Assembly (NCBI RefSeq): GCF_959608125.1
Contig: NZ_CAUHPG010000001.1
Span: forward strand, 108,503 to 172,502
Direction of reading: 5' to 3'
Length of the DNA stretch: 64,000 nt
Source of the DNA: an uncultured Slackia sp.
Lineage (GTDB): Bacteria; Actinomycetota; Coriobacteriia; Coriobacteriales; Eggerthellaceae
How positions within the stretch are numbered: the stretch's first letter is position 1; each line of letters opens with the position of its first letter. A program made the position numbers and the translations under genes. The notes under the pieces are model-generated. The model was not told the origin of the DNA. It saw nothing but the letters and a program-made list of their open reading frames with translations, and searched no databases. Shown here one piece after another: positions 37,624-46,798 of the stretch.

Positions 37624-37630
37624 ACCGACG

Positions 37631-39127
37631 TCAATCGGTCAGCACGCGGTGCACGGCGTCGTGCCAACCCGCCATGCGTTCCTCGCGCGTCGCCGCATCC
37701 ATCGCGGGAAGGAAATGCTCGTCCGGCTCGCGCATGGCCCTGATCTCTTGCAGGCTTTCCCAAAACCCGGTGTTCAAGCCCGCCAGAAACGCCGCGCCGA
37801 GCGCGGTGCTCTCGATAACCACAGGACGGTTGATCTGGGCGTTCAGGATATCGGACTGCATCTGCATGAGAAGGTCGTTAGCCGAAGCGCCCCCATCGAC
37901 GTTGAGCTGGTCGATGACGATGCCCGCATCCTGCTCCATCGTGCGCGCCACGTCGGCCACCTGGAACGCGAGAGACTCCAACGCCGCGCGCGCCACATGG
38001 GCGCGCGTCGCGCCGCGCGTCAGGCCGAAAATGGCGCCGCGGGCCTGCGCATCCCAGTACGGCGCGCCCAAACCCGTGAACGCGGGCACCACGTAGACGC
38101 CCGCCGTATCCTGCACGCTCGCCGCAAGCGCCTCGCTTTCGGCGGCGCTGCCGATGATGCCCAGCTCGTCGCGCAGCCACTGGATGAGGGCGCCCGCCAC
38201 GAACACGCTGCCCTCGAGGGCGTATTCGATCCCCTGCGTGCCGGGAGCGCTGGCGGCGATAGTGGTCACCAAGCCGTGAGCCGACTCCACAGCGCGCCCG
38301 CCCGTGTGCATGAGCAGGAAGCATCCCGTGCCGTACGTGTTCTTCGCACGACCCGCGCTGAAGCAGCACTGGCCGAACAAGGCGGCCTGCTGGTCGCCCG
38401 CAACGCCGCGGATGGGGATGCCTGCAGGCAGGCCCGGATAGGCCGTGACGCCGAAGTCGGCCGAGGACGGACGCACGTCGGGCAGCGTCGAAGCGGGCAC
38501 GCCGAACAGTTCGAGCAGGTCGTCGTCCCAGCGGCCTTCGTGGATGTCGAAAAGCATCGTGCGGCTCGCGTTGGTCACGTCGGTCGCATGCACGGCTCCC
38601 GCCGTCAAACACCAGATAAGCCACGAGTCGACCGTGCCGAACGCCAAATCGCCCGCATCGGCGAGCTCGCGCGCGCCTTCCACGTTGTCCAGAATCCAGC
38701 GCATCTTGCTGGCGGAGAAATAGGCGTCGGGAACAAGGCCCGTCTTGGCGCGGACCATGGCCGCCACATCGGGATGGCCGCACAGCTCTTCGATCATGTC
38801 GGCCGTGCGACGGCATTGCCACACGATGGCGTTGCACAAAGGCGCGCCTGTCTTCTTGTTCCATGCAACCGTGGTCTCGCGCTGGTTGGTGATGCCGATG
38901 GAGTCGATATCGTCGGGCGAGACGCCGCTCGAAACGAGCGCCTCGACCATGACGCCGAGCTGCGACGACGCTATTTCGCGCGGGTCGTGTTCCACCCAGC
39001 CGGGCTGAGGATAAATCTGACGAAACGGATGCTGCGCCGAGCCGCGAATGCGGCCGCGGCGATCGAAGACGATGGCGCGCGACGACGTGGTGCCCTGGTC
39101 GAGCGACAGAACGTAACGAGCGGACAT
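37631..39127 (-). CDS. glpK: Glycerol kinase
   Basis: 498 aa FGGY-family kinase making sn-glycerol 3-phosphate from glycerol and ATP. ATP-binding LSLDQGTTSSRAIVFD at the start, substrate motif NQRETTVAWNKKTG, FGTVDSWLIWCLTAG, GVAGDQQAALFGQ and NVDGGASANDLLMQ are the characteristic blocks. No glpF or glpD is adjacent. It begins 10 bases after a small unknown gene. Confidence 0.97.
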   Translation of the reverse strand: MSARYVLSLDQGTTSSRAIVFDRRGRIRGSAQHPFRQIYPQPGWVEHDPREIASSQLGVMVEALVSSGVSPDDIDSIGITNQRETTVAWNKKTGAPLCNAIVWQCRRTADMIEELCGHPDVAAMVRAKTGLVPDAYFSASKMRWILDNVEGARELADAGDLAFGTVDSWLIWCLTAGAVHATDVTNASRTMLFDIHEGRWDDDLLELFGVPASTLPDVRPSSADFGVTAYPGLPAGIPIRGVAGDQQAALFGQCCFSAGRAKNTYGTGCFLLMHTGGRAVESAHGLVTTIAASAPGTQGIEYALEGSVFVAGALIQWLRDELGIIGSAAESEALAASVQDTAGVYVVPAFTGLGAPYWDAQARGAIFGLTRGATRAHVARAALESLAFQVADVARTMEQDAGIVIDQLNVDGGASANDLLMQMQSDILNAQINRPVVIESTALGAAFLAGLNTGFWESLQEIRAMREPDEHFLPAMDAATREERMAGWHDAVHRVLTD

Positions 39128-39136
39128 GTCTGCCCC

Positions 39137-39394
39137 CTACTCTATTCCGTAGATGTCGAACATGCCGATCGTGGTCTTAAGGGCCACCTTCTGCGCGATA
39201 AGCTGATTGCCCGTCGACGCGTTGAGCGTTCCTTCCGCCTTGCGCTCGGCAATCGTCTCTTCCAAATCGGCAAGACGCGCCACCAGGTCGTCATGCATGT
39301 CCTCATACGCCGCCAGACGTCCGATCGCCTCGTCGATGCGATCCTGGTCGACGGATGCGGAGCCGTCTTCGGCACGAGAAGTCAGGCGTTTCAT
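39137..39394 (-). CDS. Small RLAAYED-motif protein of unknown function
   Basis: 85 aa, helical and charged: MKRLTSRAEDGSASVDQDRI, then DEAIGRLAAYEDMHDDLVAR. The short motif RLAAYED is common in small proteins of Firmicutes phages and mobile elements; here the protein sits between a LuxR-type gene and glpK, 9 bases before glpK, in a normal chromosomal setting. ATG at 39394 has AAAGGACC upstream. Predicted coiled coil through most of its length. Function unknown. Confidence 0.7.
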   Translation of the reverse strand: MKRLTSRAEDGSASVDQDRIDEAIGRLAAYEDMHDDLVARLADLEETIAERKAEGTLNASTGNQLIAQKVALKTTIGMFDIYGIE

Positions 39395-39458
39395 AAAAGA
39401 GGTCCTTTCGACGCGATTCGATATGCGATGCAATCGACTATTGTAATGCCCCGCAATG

Positions 39459-41051
39459 CTAGGAGGCCCCGCCGCCGAGCGCTTCGCACTCGAACAGGTT
39501 GATCAGGTCGTCTTTACCCGACACCTTCGTCTTCGCATAGACGTTCTTCGTATGCGTCCACACGGTGTTCTCGGAAATGACGAGCTCTTCGGCGATGCGC
39601 TTGGCCGAACGGCCGCGCACCAGATACGAGCAGATCTCGGTCTCGCGCTTGGTGAGCCGGTAGCGCGCGGCGAAGGCTTGCAGCGCGGCCTCCCAATCAG
39701 GCTCGAGCGGCACGGACGAAGCCGGCGCACCTTCGAGGCGAGAAGCCTCCTCGCGCGAAGCGGGGGCCGTCTGCGACGCAGCGGCCGCGGCCGGCGTCGA
39801 AGCTTCGGGAGCGTCGCTTTGCACGCCGTCCGACTGCGCCTGCACCGTGCGCCTCATGCCCTGCAGGCTGCGACGCATGACCACCACGAAGGCGATGCAC
39901 AGCGGATAGATGGCAACGAACGCAAGCAGCGTCATGAGCGAGATGTCGTAATCGCCGCTCAGGTAGTTCAGCAGCAGGCCGATGCCCAGGCCCAGCGCGA
40001 GAAATCCGTTCGAGCCGCCCATGTAGACGCTCGAGAGCAGATAGCTTTGCTGGCGATGGCAGTGGGCCGCATCGACGATGAAGAACAGAAACAGCATGCC
40101 GCACACGTCGTAGCAGGCGATCATGACGGTGCCGGCGAACGGGCCGAGCAGCTCGCCCATGAACGGCAGCAGCGACAGCAGCACCAGCATGACGGGCAGG
40201 ACCGCCTTATACACCGACGTGGGGTCGGGCAGGCGCAGCGCCACCAACGCCGCAGCCACGGTGACGAGCGTCGCCGCCGCGAGCGGGATCCACATGGACA
40301 CGCCGCCGACGATATGCTCGAACGACGATCCGAGAACCGACGTATGCAAGATGCCCACCACGCCCACGAGCACGAACAGACAGGCGAACGACGCGCCGTA
40401 TTTGGCCACGAACGCACGCGCCGTCACGGGCTCGAAGGTTTCGGAAACCGACGGCGCGGAACGATTCGGAGACCCCTTCCCCTCGGCATCGAGCGCGCCC
40501 GACGCGAGCAGGCCGACGTGCATATGGCACAGGCAGGACACGACCGCCGAAGCCATCGCGCTCGCCGGCACCAGAAACGTCGGCAGAAGCGACGTAAGCG
40601 CCACCACGACCATCTGGATGCATAAGCCCGCCACCATGTTCTTGTGCGACTCGCGCGGCTCCTGATAGGCGAACTCCTCGAGCCACGTCACACACAGAAG
40701 AAACGACGAGACGCCGTACGTCACGCCGAGTACCGCGGCCGACGCTGCAGCGGGCAGACCCGCGAGCACGCCCGTGGTGCTCAGACAGAAGCCGGCGAGA
40801 AACACCAGAAGCGCCTGCCACTGCGGAATAGAACGCGGGCGAATACGGCCGCGGGCGGCGAGCACGCCCACCACGGCGGCGATCGCGAGCGACACCGTTT
40901 CGCTTGCCAGCATGAACCACAACTCGGTCACGAAACCTATATTGTGCGCGACCGATCCCATGGCGGACAGATAGCCGATAGACGTGGCCGCCTTCGACAA
41001 TCCGAAACCGCATGCGGAAACGGCCCCGGCATTCGGAGCAAAAACGCGCAT
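39459..41051 (-). CDS. Membrane LuxR-family regulator (about 12 TM + HTH)
   Basis: 530 aa. About twelve hydrophobic segments in residues 1-395, an Ala/Ser-rich linker (about 405-455), then a C-terminal LuxR HTH: YRLTKRETEICSYLVRGRSA, KRIAEELVISENTVWTHTKN, VYAKTKVSGKDDLINLFE. The MFS-like sensor plus LuxR HTH is the typical large regulator of Eggerthellaceae, often paired with a Tat-exported flavin reductase, as here (divergent, 552 bases between starts). ATG follows GGGGGAGGG; a TATACT -10 box is 32 bases upstream. Probably responds to the reductase substrate, by inference from pairing. Confidence 0.9.
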   Translation of the reverse strand: MRVFAPNAGAVSACGFGLSKAATSIGYLSAMGSVAHNIGFVTELWFMLASETVSLAIAAVVGVLAARGRIRPRSIPQWQALLVFLAGFCLSTTGVLAGLPAAASAAVLGVTYGVSSFLLCVTWLEEFAYQEPRESHKNMVAGLCIQMVVVALTSLLPTFLVPASAMASAVVSCLCHMHVGLLASGALDAEGKGSPNRSAPSVSETFEPVTARAFVAKYGASFACLFVLVGVVGILHTSVLGSSFEHIVGGVSMWIPLAAATLVTVAAALVALRLPDPTSVYKAVLPVMLVLLSLLPFMGELLGPFAGTVMIACYDVCGMLFLFFIVDAAHCHRQQSYLLSSVYMGGSNGFLALGLGIGLLLNYLSGDYDISLMTLLAFVAIYPLCIAFVVVMRRSLQGMRRTVQAQSDGVQSDAPEASTPAAAAASQTAPASREEASRLEGAPASSVPLEPDWEAALQAFAARYRLTKRETEICSYLVRGRSAKRIAEELVISENTVWTHTKNVYAKTKVSGKDDLINLFECEALGGGAS

Positions 41052-41082
41052 ATGGATACCCTCCCCCTGAGTAGTTCGGCAC

Positions 41083-41088
41083 AGTATA
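41083..41088 (-). promoter_or_regulatory. -10 box of the 12-TM LuxR gene
   Basis: Minus strand TATACT, 32 bases before the ATG; no good -35. Confidence 0.4.
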
Positions 41089-41350
41089 GCCCTCGCATGC
41101 GCGTGCTCGCACGAGAGAGCGCCTTCCTTGCCGCGAAATCACAGCGCGCCGATATGGATCGAGAACTCCTGCCCCGCGGCCGAAAGCGACCGAAAGACGC
41201 ACCGACGCGCGCGATGTCGAAAACGACCGGCGCGACCCCGCAAGCGCTGCGCCCCATGAAGCACAGCCCATGCGAATGCCCGCGCAGGCGCCTGTCGGGC
41301 TCAGCACGGCACATCGCCCAGCGTATCACCGATCGAATTGCAAAACATCA

Positions 41351-41391
41351 ACTTCACCAGGCATTTTCCAAACTTCACCGATACTCGGTGA
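41351..41391. promoter_or_regulatory. Candidate LuxR operator: palindrome plus half-sites
   Basis: Perfect 7-bp-arm palindrome TCACCGA-TAC-TCGGTGA (41375-41391; the left arm is part of the second AACTTCACC). The 9-base element AACTTCACC occurs twice, starting at 41351 and 41371, i.e. 20 bases or about two helical turns apart. Located between the regulator and the reductase, about 215 bases upstream of the reductase ATG. Confidence 0.45.
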
Positions 41392-41603
41392 GGACATCGG
41401 CAGCACAGGCGCGTAAGGTTGATGGCGTCTTCGGTGCTTGCGAAGCCTGCAGACGCGTTCGTCACGAAGCCCCTCCTTCGCGACGCGGCCACGCCGCCCG
41501 ACGGCGGCGCACATCATGCGCAGGCCAGCCGAACGCGCCTTGCGCCGCACGGCTGCACGCACGCTTCTTCGCACCGAAACGGGAGGAACCAAGGAGGAGA
41601 GAA

Positions 41604-43517
41604 ATGACTATGGATCTGAATCGTCGCGATTTCCTGAAGGGCGCAGGCGTCGTGGGCGCACTGGGCGCCGTTGCAACGATGGGCGTGGGGTGCGCGCCCG
41701 CGCAGTCCACTGAAAAGGCCGAGACCGCAGAAACCGCCGCAGGCGTGAAAACCCCGAACGAGACCGTCTATAAGAAGATGGACGAGTCCACCGACGGCAA
41801 GTACGTGGCCAAGGCCATGGGCCACGAGAACTTCGTCTTCGTCGAGACCACCGTCAAGGACGGCGCGATCGCGAACCTGCAGGTTCTCAACCACGACGAG
41901 ACCCCCGGCATCGGCAGCCTGGCCGCCACCATGTGGCCCGCGAAGGTCCTCGAGACCCAGAACCTCGACGTCGACGCCATCTCCGGCGCCACCACCACCT
42001 GCAACGCCATCAAGAACGCCGCACTCGAGTGCCTCGAGAACGCAGGCGTGGATTCGGCCGAATTCCAGAAGGGCCCCGAGCAGCTGACCGGCGGCACCGA
42101 GCAGGCCATCGACACCGACGTCGTCATCATGGGCGCCGGCACCGCAGGCCTGGTCGCCGCGGCCCGTCTGCTCGAGAAGGGCGTGAAGGTCACCCTGTTC
42201 GAGAAGCAGGACATCCCCGGCGGCTCCATGTCGATGACCTATTCCGGCGTCGCCAGCGCGGGCAGCAAGCTGCAGGAGACCTATTCCCAGGGCCGCTTCG
42301 ACGATAACCCGAACTACAACAAGGACGCCATGATGGCCGTCCTGTCCAAGTACGTGAACCCCGAGTTCGACCGCTTCGACGGCGCGATGCCCTACGACCA
42401 CGCCATGTACGACACGTCGGGAGCGCTCGTCGACTGGATGCACGGCATCGGCATCGGCTTCTACAGCATGGGCGTGAACAAGGCCTACGGCATCACCCCG
42501 TACCTGGCGCCCGGCTGCTATGAAGGCGGCTGCGGCCAGGCCATGCAGTACCTCGCCGACCGCGTGGGCGCCCTGGGCGGCACCATCATCTACGGCGCGA
42601 AGGTCGTCGATATCGTGATGGACGGCGACCGCGCCGCCGGCCTCGTGGCCGAAGGCAAGGACGGCTCCGTCTACACCGCCAACGCCAAAGCCGTGCTGCT
42701 GGCTTCCGGCGGCTTCGGCGCCAACCAGGAAATGGTCGACCAGTACTACCCGCAGTACGCCGGCCGCTCCTTCAACTGCTGCCCCGCATCCACGGGCGAC
42801 GGCATCGTGCTCGGCCAGAAGGTCGGCGCGGGCATCGAGTGCATGGGCCGCGAGCTGGGCGCCTACATGTCCACCACCTCGCAGGCGGGCTCCCGCATGG
42901 AGATCGCTTTCATGTACCAGACCACCCCGGGCATCATGGTCAACGCGCACGGCGACCAGTTCGGCAACGTCATGAAGGCCAACCACTTCGTGATCGGCAA
43001 CGCGCTGCTCGACGAAGAGACCAACGGCGGCAAGTTCTACTGGATCACCGACGAATCCGGCGCTGTGACCACGATGAACAACCTCACCTGGGGCTTCGAC
43101 ACCTATAAAGCCGTCTTCGAGCGCGGCGACATGGTGCACTACGACACCGTGGAAGAAGCCGCCGAGGCCACGGGCTGCACGAACCTGGCCGCGACCCTCG
43201 AGAAGCACAACCAGCATGCGCTGGCGGGCGAAGAGGACGAGTGGAAGCGCTCCAAGCTGCCCTACCTCGACACCCACGACGGCATCTGGGTCTGCGGCAT
43301 CGAGCCGACCTTCTACCTGACCACGGGCGGTCTGATGATCGACACCACCTGCCACGTGACCAAGGAAGACGGCACGGTCATCCCCGGTCTCTACGCCGCA
43401 GGCGACGTGTGCGGCTCCATCGAGGAGAAAGACGGCAAGCAGTACGGCATGGGCTTCGACGCGGCCATGAACTACGGCTTCATCATGGCCGACACCGTCG
43501 CGGGCGAAATCGCCTAA
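41604..43517 (+). CDS. Tat-exported FMN/FAD flavoprotein reductase (fumarate/urocanate reductase-like)
   Basis: 637 aa. Twin-arginine signal NRRDFLKG (Arg7, Arg8) with a possible lipobox MGVGC at Cys30; FMN-binding domain (about 55-145) with the covalent flavinylation motif DAISGATTT (124-132, Thr132 the likely attachment); FAD_binding_2 domain (about 170-630) with GAGTAGLVAA (177-186) and Glu200 for ribose. Extracytoplasmic enzymes of this architecture use organic compounds as respiratory electron acceptors. The C-terminal GLYAAGDVCGS is followed by GKQYGMGFDAAMNYG instead of the common N-R-x-G-G sequence, so the active-site arginine of fumarate reductases is not obvious; the substrate is unassigned. 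Codons look strongly biased to GGC/GCC/ACC/AAG, suggesting high expression. Confidence 0.92.
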   Translation: MTMDLNRRDFLKGAGVVGALGAVATMGVGCAPAQSTEKAETAETAAGVKTPNETVYKKMDESTDGKYVAKAMGHENFVFVETTVKDGAIANLQVLNHDETPGIGSLAATMWPAKVLETQNLDVDAISGATTTCNAIKNAALECLENAGVDSAEFQKGPEQLTGGTEQAIDTDVVIMGAGTAGLVAAARLLEKGVKVTLFEKQDIPGGSMSMTYSGVASAGSKLQETYSQGRFDDNPNYNKDAMMAVLSKYVNPEFDRFDGAMPYDHAMYDTSGALVDWMHGIGIGFYSMGVNKAYGITPYLAPGCYEGGCGQAMQYLADRVGALGGTIIYGAKVVDIVMDGDRAAGLVAEGKDGSVYTANAKAVLLASGGFGANQEMVDQYYPQYAGRSFNCCPASTGDGIVLGQKVGAGIECMGRELGAYMSTTSQAGSRMEIAFMYQTTPGIMVNAHGDQFGNVMKANHFVIGNALLDEETNGGKFYWITDESGAVTTMNNLTWGFDTYKAVFERGDMVHYDTVEEAAEATGCTNLAATLEKHNQHALAGEEDEWKRSKLPYLDTHDGIWVCGIEPTFYLTTGGLMIDTTCHVTKEDGTVIPGLYAAGDVCGSIEEKDGKQYGMGFDAAMNYGFIMADTVAGEIA

Positions 43518-43534
43518 CGAAACGCGAACGACGT

Positions 43535-43559
43535 GCGAGGCCGGGCGGCCCGGCCTCGC
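43535..43559 (+). terminator. GC-rich hairpin after the reductase gene
   Basis: Perfect 11-bp stem GCGAGGCCGGG / CCCGGCCTCGC with a 3-base loop, 17 bases past the stop, but no T-run. Confidence 0.55.
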
Positions 43560-43684
43560 CGAACCGCCGCCCTCTACGCCTTTTCCAACGAGCATGCCGC
43601 CCATTCCCCTCCACACGGCATGCTCGTCCCTCCTGCATCGATAAAAGGACATCGTGCCCCGGAAGACCGATGGCCCGATGCATG

Positions 43685-43713
43685 AAAACGACCGCGAATA
43701 TCGCGGTCGTTTT
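43685..43713. terminator. Bidirectional Rho-independent terminator
   Basis: Perfect 13-bp stem AAAACGACCGCGA / TCGCGGTCGTTTT with an ATA loop, T5 on the plus side and T4 on the minus side, between the reductase (plus) and the hydrolase (minus). Confidence 0.9.
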
Positions 43714-43745
43714 TCGTCTATGGGGATATCGAAGCAGCGACGCGA

Positions 43746-44687
43746 TCAGATTCCCTTGCCTTCCAGCCAATGCTCGATGTCGGCGTAAACGCCCTCTTTA
43801 CCAGGCTCGTTGAGAATCTCGTGGCGCATGCCGTCGTAGAGCCTCAAATCGACCGAGACGACGCCCGCCGTACGGTATTCGTCGACGGCACGGCGGACGC
43901 CGGCCCCGCATTCGCCCACGGGATCTTCGACGCCGGCCACGAAAAGAAGCGGCAGGCCGTGCGGCACGAGGCGGGCGCGCGCGGCATCGGTGGCCTCGAG
44001 CGTGAGCGCCGTCAGCGAAGCGTATCCTCCCACCGTGAACATCTGCCCGCATGCGGGGTCGGCGATATAGGCATCGACGACCGCGGGGTCCGTCGATATC
44101 CAATCCACCTCGGTGCGCGCGTCGGCGATGGCCTTTCCGAACGAGCCGGCGCCGAGCGAATCGATGAACGCGCTGCGATGACGTCCCCCCCTGAGAGCCG
44201 CGATGAGGCGCGACAGCATATTGCCCGCGCGCGCCAACGGACGCGGCTGCTGGCCCGTGCCGCACAGCACGGCAGCTGCAAGCCCTTCGCCATGCCTGGT
44301 CAGATAGCACCGTGTCACGAAGCTGCCCATGGAATGCCCGAACATCACGTACGGGACGGTGCTCGCGAATCGCGCGGCCGTCATGCAGCGCAGCTCGTGA
44401 ACGTCCTCGATCAGCACATCGTCGCCACCCTCCACAGGAAGATGGCCGAGGTCGCCTTCGTCGTGCACGCTTTTACCATGACCTGCATGGTCGTTCGCGC
44501 ACACGACGAAACCCTGCGACACCAGATAGCGCGCGAAAGGCTCGTATCGGTCGATATGCTCGGCCATGCCGTGCACGATCTGTACGATGCCGCGCGGCGC
44601 GACGGACTGCGCGTCGGGCTGCCAGAGCAAAGCATGGATGCGCGACGCTCCGTCATGGCTCGCGAATCCGAGACGCTGTGTTTTCAT
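43746..44687 (-). CDS. Alpha/beta hydrolase (monoacylglycerol-lipase / lysophospholipase-like)
   Basis: 313 aa serine hydrolase. Oxyanion motif VHGMAEHIDRY, nucleophile elbow GHSMGS, acid in AGVEDPVGE and catalytic His in GMRHEILNE; the layout is that of Serine_aminopeptidase/Hydrolase_4 lipases (PldB/monoglyceride lipase-like). No signal peptide, so cytoplasmic. ATG at 44687 follows GGGAGGGAAGGG. Divergent from an aldo/keto reductase. Substrate not known. Confidence 0.9.
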   Translation of the reverse strand: MKTQRLGFASHDGASRIHALLWQPDAQSVAPRGIVQIVHGMAEHIDRYEPFARYLVSQGFVVCANDHAGHGKSVHDEGDLGHLPVEGGDDVLIEDVHELRCMTAARFASTVPYVMFGHSMGSFVTRCYLTRHGEGLAAAVLCGTGQQPRPLARAGNMLSRLIAALRGGRHRSAFIDSLGAGSFGKAIADARTEVDWISTDPAVVDAYIADPACGQMFTVGGYASLTALTLEATDAARARLVPHGLPLLFVAGVEDPVGECGAGVRRAVDEYRTAGVVSVDLRLYDGMRHEILNEPGKEGVYADIEHWLEGKGI

Positions 44688-44965
44688 ATCCCTTCCCTCC
44701 CTCGGCAATATGAACTTACAGAATACCCGACTCGCTCCGTCCGCATGCGCGGAGAATGTCGGGCGAACCTTTTACGAAAGTCCCCTTCGAGAAAAAACGA
44801 GGGTCGGAGCATGAGGCGACGGCGAAAGCGAGCAAGCATGTGAATCGCCTTACCGACCGGGACGCCGCCAAAGCATCGGCTTTGCGAAAAATGCGCGTCG
44901 GACTTCTTGACTTGAACCGCACTCGAAGCGTTAGGGTTGTCGACGAACCGGAAAGGAAGGACATC

Positions 44966-46093
44966 ATGAGCGAAGCTCCCCGAAACACCCCGCGACTCGG
45001 ATTCGGCTGCATGCGCCTGCCGCTGCTCGACCGAAACGATCCGACGAGCATCGACATCGAGCATTTCAAACGCATGGTCGATACGTTCATCGAGGGAGGC
45101 GGGACGTATTTCGACACCGCCTTCGTATACCATGACGGCGCCTCGGAAAGCGCATTGCGCGAAGCGCTCGTGAATCGCTACCCGCGTGAAGCCTATACCA
45201 TCGCGACGAAATGCCTTGCCTGGGCCGCGCCCGACGCACGCACCGCGCGATCGAATCTCGAAACGTCCCTCGAGCGCCTCGGCGTCGACTACGTCGACTA
45301 TTACCTGCTGCACAACGTCGGCGGCGCACGCACGGCGAAATTCGACGAATACCGCATGTGGGATTTCGTGCGCGAAATGAAATCCCAGGGAAAAATCCGC
45401 AACATCGGCTTTTCCATGCATGACGGCGCAAAGGCGCTCGACGCCCTGCTGACGGCGCATCCCGAAGTGGATTTCGTCCAGCTTCAGGCGAATTACCTCG
45501 ATTGGGACGATCCGATCGTACAGTCGCGCCGCTGCCTGGAAATCGCCCGAAAGCATGGCGTTCCCGTAATCGTCATGGAACCAGCGCGCGGCGGACGCCT
45601 GATCGAACTCCCCGAGCGCGCGGCGACCGTGCTCGAGCAGGCGGCGCCCGGCAACAGCATCGCATCATGGGCGTATCGATTCTGCTACGGCCTGCCGAAC
45701 GTGATCGCCGTGCTTTCGGGCATGTCGACGACCGAACAGGTACGCGAAAACGTCTCCGACTGGAAGCGATTCGGGTCGGATCCGTTTTCCATCGAAGAGC
45801 GTCGGGCGCTCGACGACGCCGTCAAGGCGCTGCATGCCGTTGGATCCATCCCCTGCACCAATTGCAGATACTGCGTGAAAGACTGCCCGCAAGGCGTAGC
45901 CATACCAAACATCTTGGCGCTGCTCAATCTCGAGGCGTACACTGAAAACCGCGCCTTCGTCAAAGGACAGTATTCATGGCAGGCCAAAGCCCCCGCAAGC
46001 GCATGCATCTCCTGCGGCGCTTGCGAAGACATGTGCCCGCAGAAGATAGACATCGTGGACCGGCTCGCCGAAGCGGCGCGTCGATACGAATAA
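44966..46093 (+). CDS. Aldo/keto reductase with C-terminal 4Fe-4S ferredoxin domain (second copy)
   Basis: 375 aa, same architecture as the protein at 8236-9375 and clearly a paralogue (shared FDTA-x-x-YH, IATK, DYVDYYLLHN, VLSGMSTTEQVR). Tetrad Asp50, Tyr55, Lys82, His116. Two cysteine clusters CTNCRYCVKDCP and CISCGACEDMCP. ATG at 44966 has GGAAAGGAAGG upstream. Monocistronic; substrate unknown. Confidence 0.92.
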   Translation: MSEAPRNTPRLGFGCMRLPLLDRNDPTSIDIEHFKRMVDTFIEGGGTYFDTAFVYHDGASESALREALVNRYPREAYTIATKCLAWAAPDARTARSNLETSLERLGVDYVDYYLLHNVGGARTAKFDEYRMWDFVREMKSQGKIRNIGFSMHDGAKALDALLTAHPEVDFVQLQANYLDWDDPIVQSRRCLEIARKHGVPVIVMEPARGGRLIELPERAATVLEQAAPGNSIASWAYRFCYGLPNVIAVLSGMSTTEQVRENVSDWKRFGSDPFSIEERRALDDAVKALHAVGSIPCTNCRYCVKDCPQGVAIPNILALLNLEAYTENRAFVKGQYSWQAKAPASACISCGACEDMCPQKIDIVDRLAEAARRYE

Positions 46094-46109
46094 GACCTGC
46101 ATAAGATGC

Positions 46110-46138
46110 CCGTGCCTCCTATCATCATCGAGGCGCGG
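46110..46138. terminator. Weak hairpin between convergent genes
   Basis: 9-bp stem CCGTGCCTC / GAGGCGCGG with one wobble pair and an 11-base loop, no T-run; the only structure between the convergent reductase and prepilin peptidase genes. Confidence 0.3.
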
Positions 46139-46192
46139 GGCATCGCATCGTCTTCAAGCGCACGCATCGGCGCCATCGACGCAGAGATAGCG

Positions 46193-46798
46193 CTATCCGA
46201 CTCCCCGAACGATGATGTGCGCCATGGCGAGCAAGAAGAGCGAAGCCGAAAGGAACGGCACGAACGGAAACGTTCCGTCGAACGGCGCAGGAAAAGGCGC
46301 TCGGATTAGCCCGCGCGCCTGAAGCATAGCGAAAACGCGGTCGCGAGCGAAGCGGACGGCGGAATACGATACGGCAAACACGCAGGCCGCAGCAAGACAG
46401 ACGAACGCCCCTGCCGTCCCGCAATACAACCCCATCACGAACAGCAGCTTCACATCCCCCATGCCGAGCGCCGACCTGCCCGCTCTATGCGAAAGAAGGA
46501 AATCGAGCATCAGGGCGAACGCCGAAACGGCCGAGGCGCCGACGCCTCCTGCGGCGATTCCGCGCATCCACGAAAAAACAGACCGGCCCCCTTGCCATCC
46601 GACGGCATCGCAAATCGCCGAGAAAACGAATGCGGCCGCCCAGGCGAGAATACCCGAAATGACCGCCGCATCAGGCACGATACGGAATCTGGCATCTACG
46701 ACGCTCGCCCACGCGAGAACGCACCCGAGCGCGGTCGCCGCAAAGCCGGCGCATAGTCGCGGCATAAAATCGAAAGGTATGTCGAACAGCAGTTCCAT
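46193..46798 (-). CDS. A24-family prepilin peptidase (TadV/CpaA-like)
   Basis: 201 aa membrane aspartic protease that removes type IV prepilin leaders. The two catalytic aspartates are in VVDARFRIVPDA (about residue 36) and the invariant GMGDVKLLFVMG (about residue 116). It lacks the N-terminal methylase domain of PilD, so it belongs to the short CpaA/TadV class. The ATG at 46798 has AGGGG only about 3 bases upstream; an internal ATG (residue 12) is an alternative. No pilin or Tad genes are in the window. Confidence 0.87.
   Translation of the reverse strand: MELLFDIPFDFMPRLCAGFAATALGCVLAWASVVDARFRIVPDAAVISGILAWAAAFVFSAICDAVGWQGGRSVFSWMRGIAAGGVGASAVSAFALMLDFLLSHRAGRSALGMGDVKLLFVMGLYCGTAGAFVCLAAACVFAVSYSAVRFARDRVFAMLQARGLIRAPFPAPFDGTFPFVPFLSASLFLLAMAHIIVRGVG

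Larger units (their letters stand above)
41052..41603. other. Divergent control region LuxR / flavin reductase
   Basis: 552 bases with no supportable gene; open frames here are high-GC antisense noise. Contents: a TATACT -10 box for the LuxR gene (minus, 41083-41088), a perfect palindrome at 41375-41391, two AACTTCACC direct repeats (41351, 41371), and the strong AAGGAGGAGA RBS of the reductase. Confidence 0.55.

Noticed and set aside
40644..41603. 320-codon N-terminal extension of the flavin reductase
   Set aside because: Would bury the twin-arginine signal and runs antisense through the LuxR gene; ATG at 41604 has an excellent RBS.
41514..43652. 712-codon minus-strand open frame opposite the flavin reductase
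   Set aside because: Shadow of a strongly codon-biased gene; no RBS or domain.
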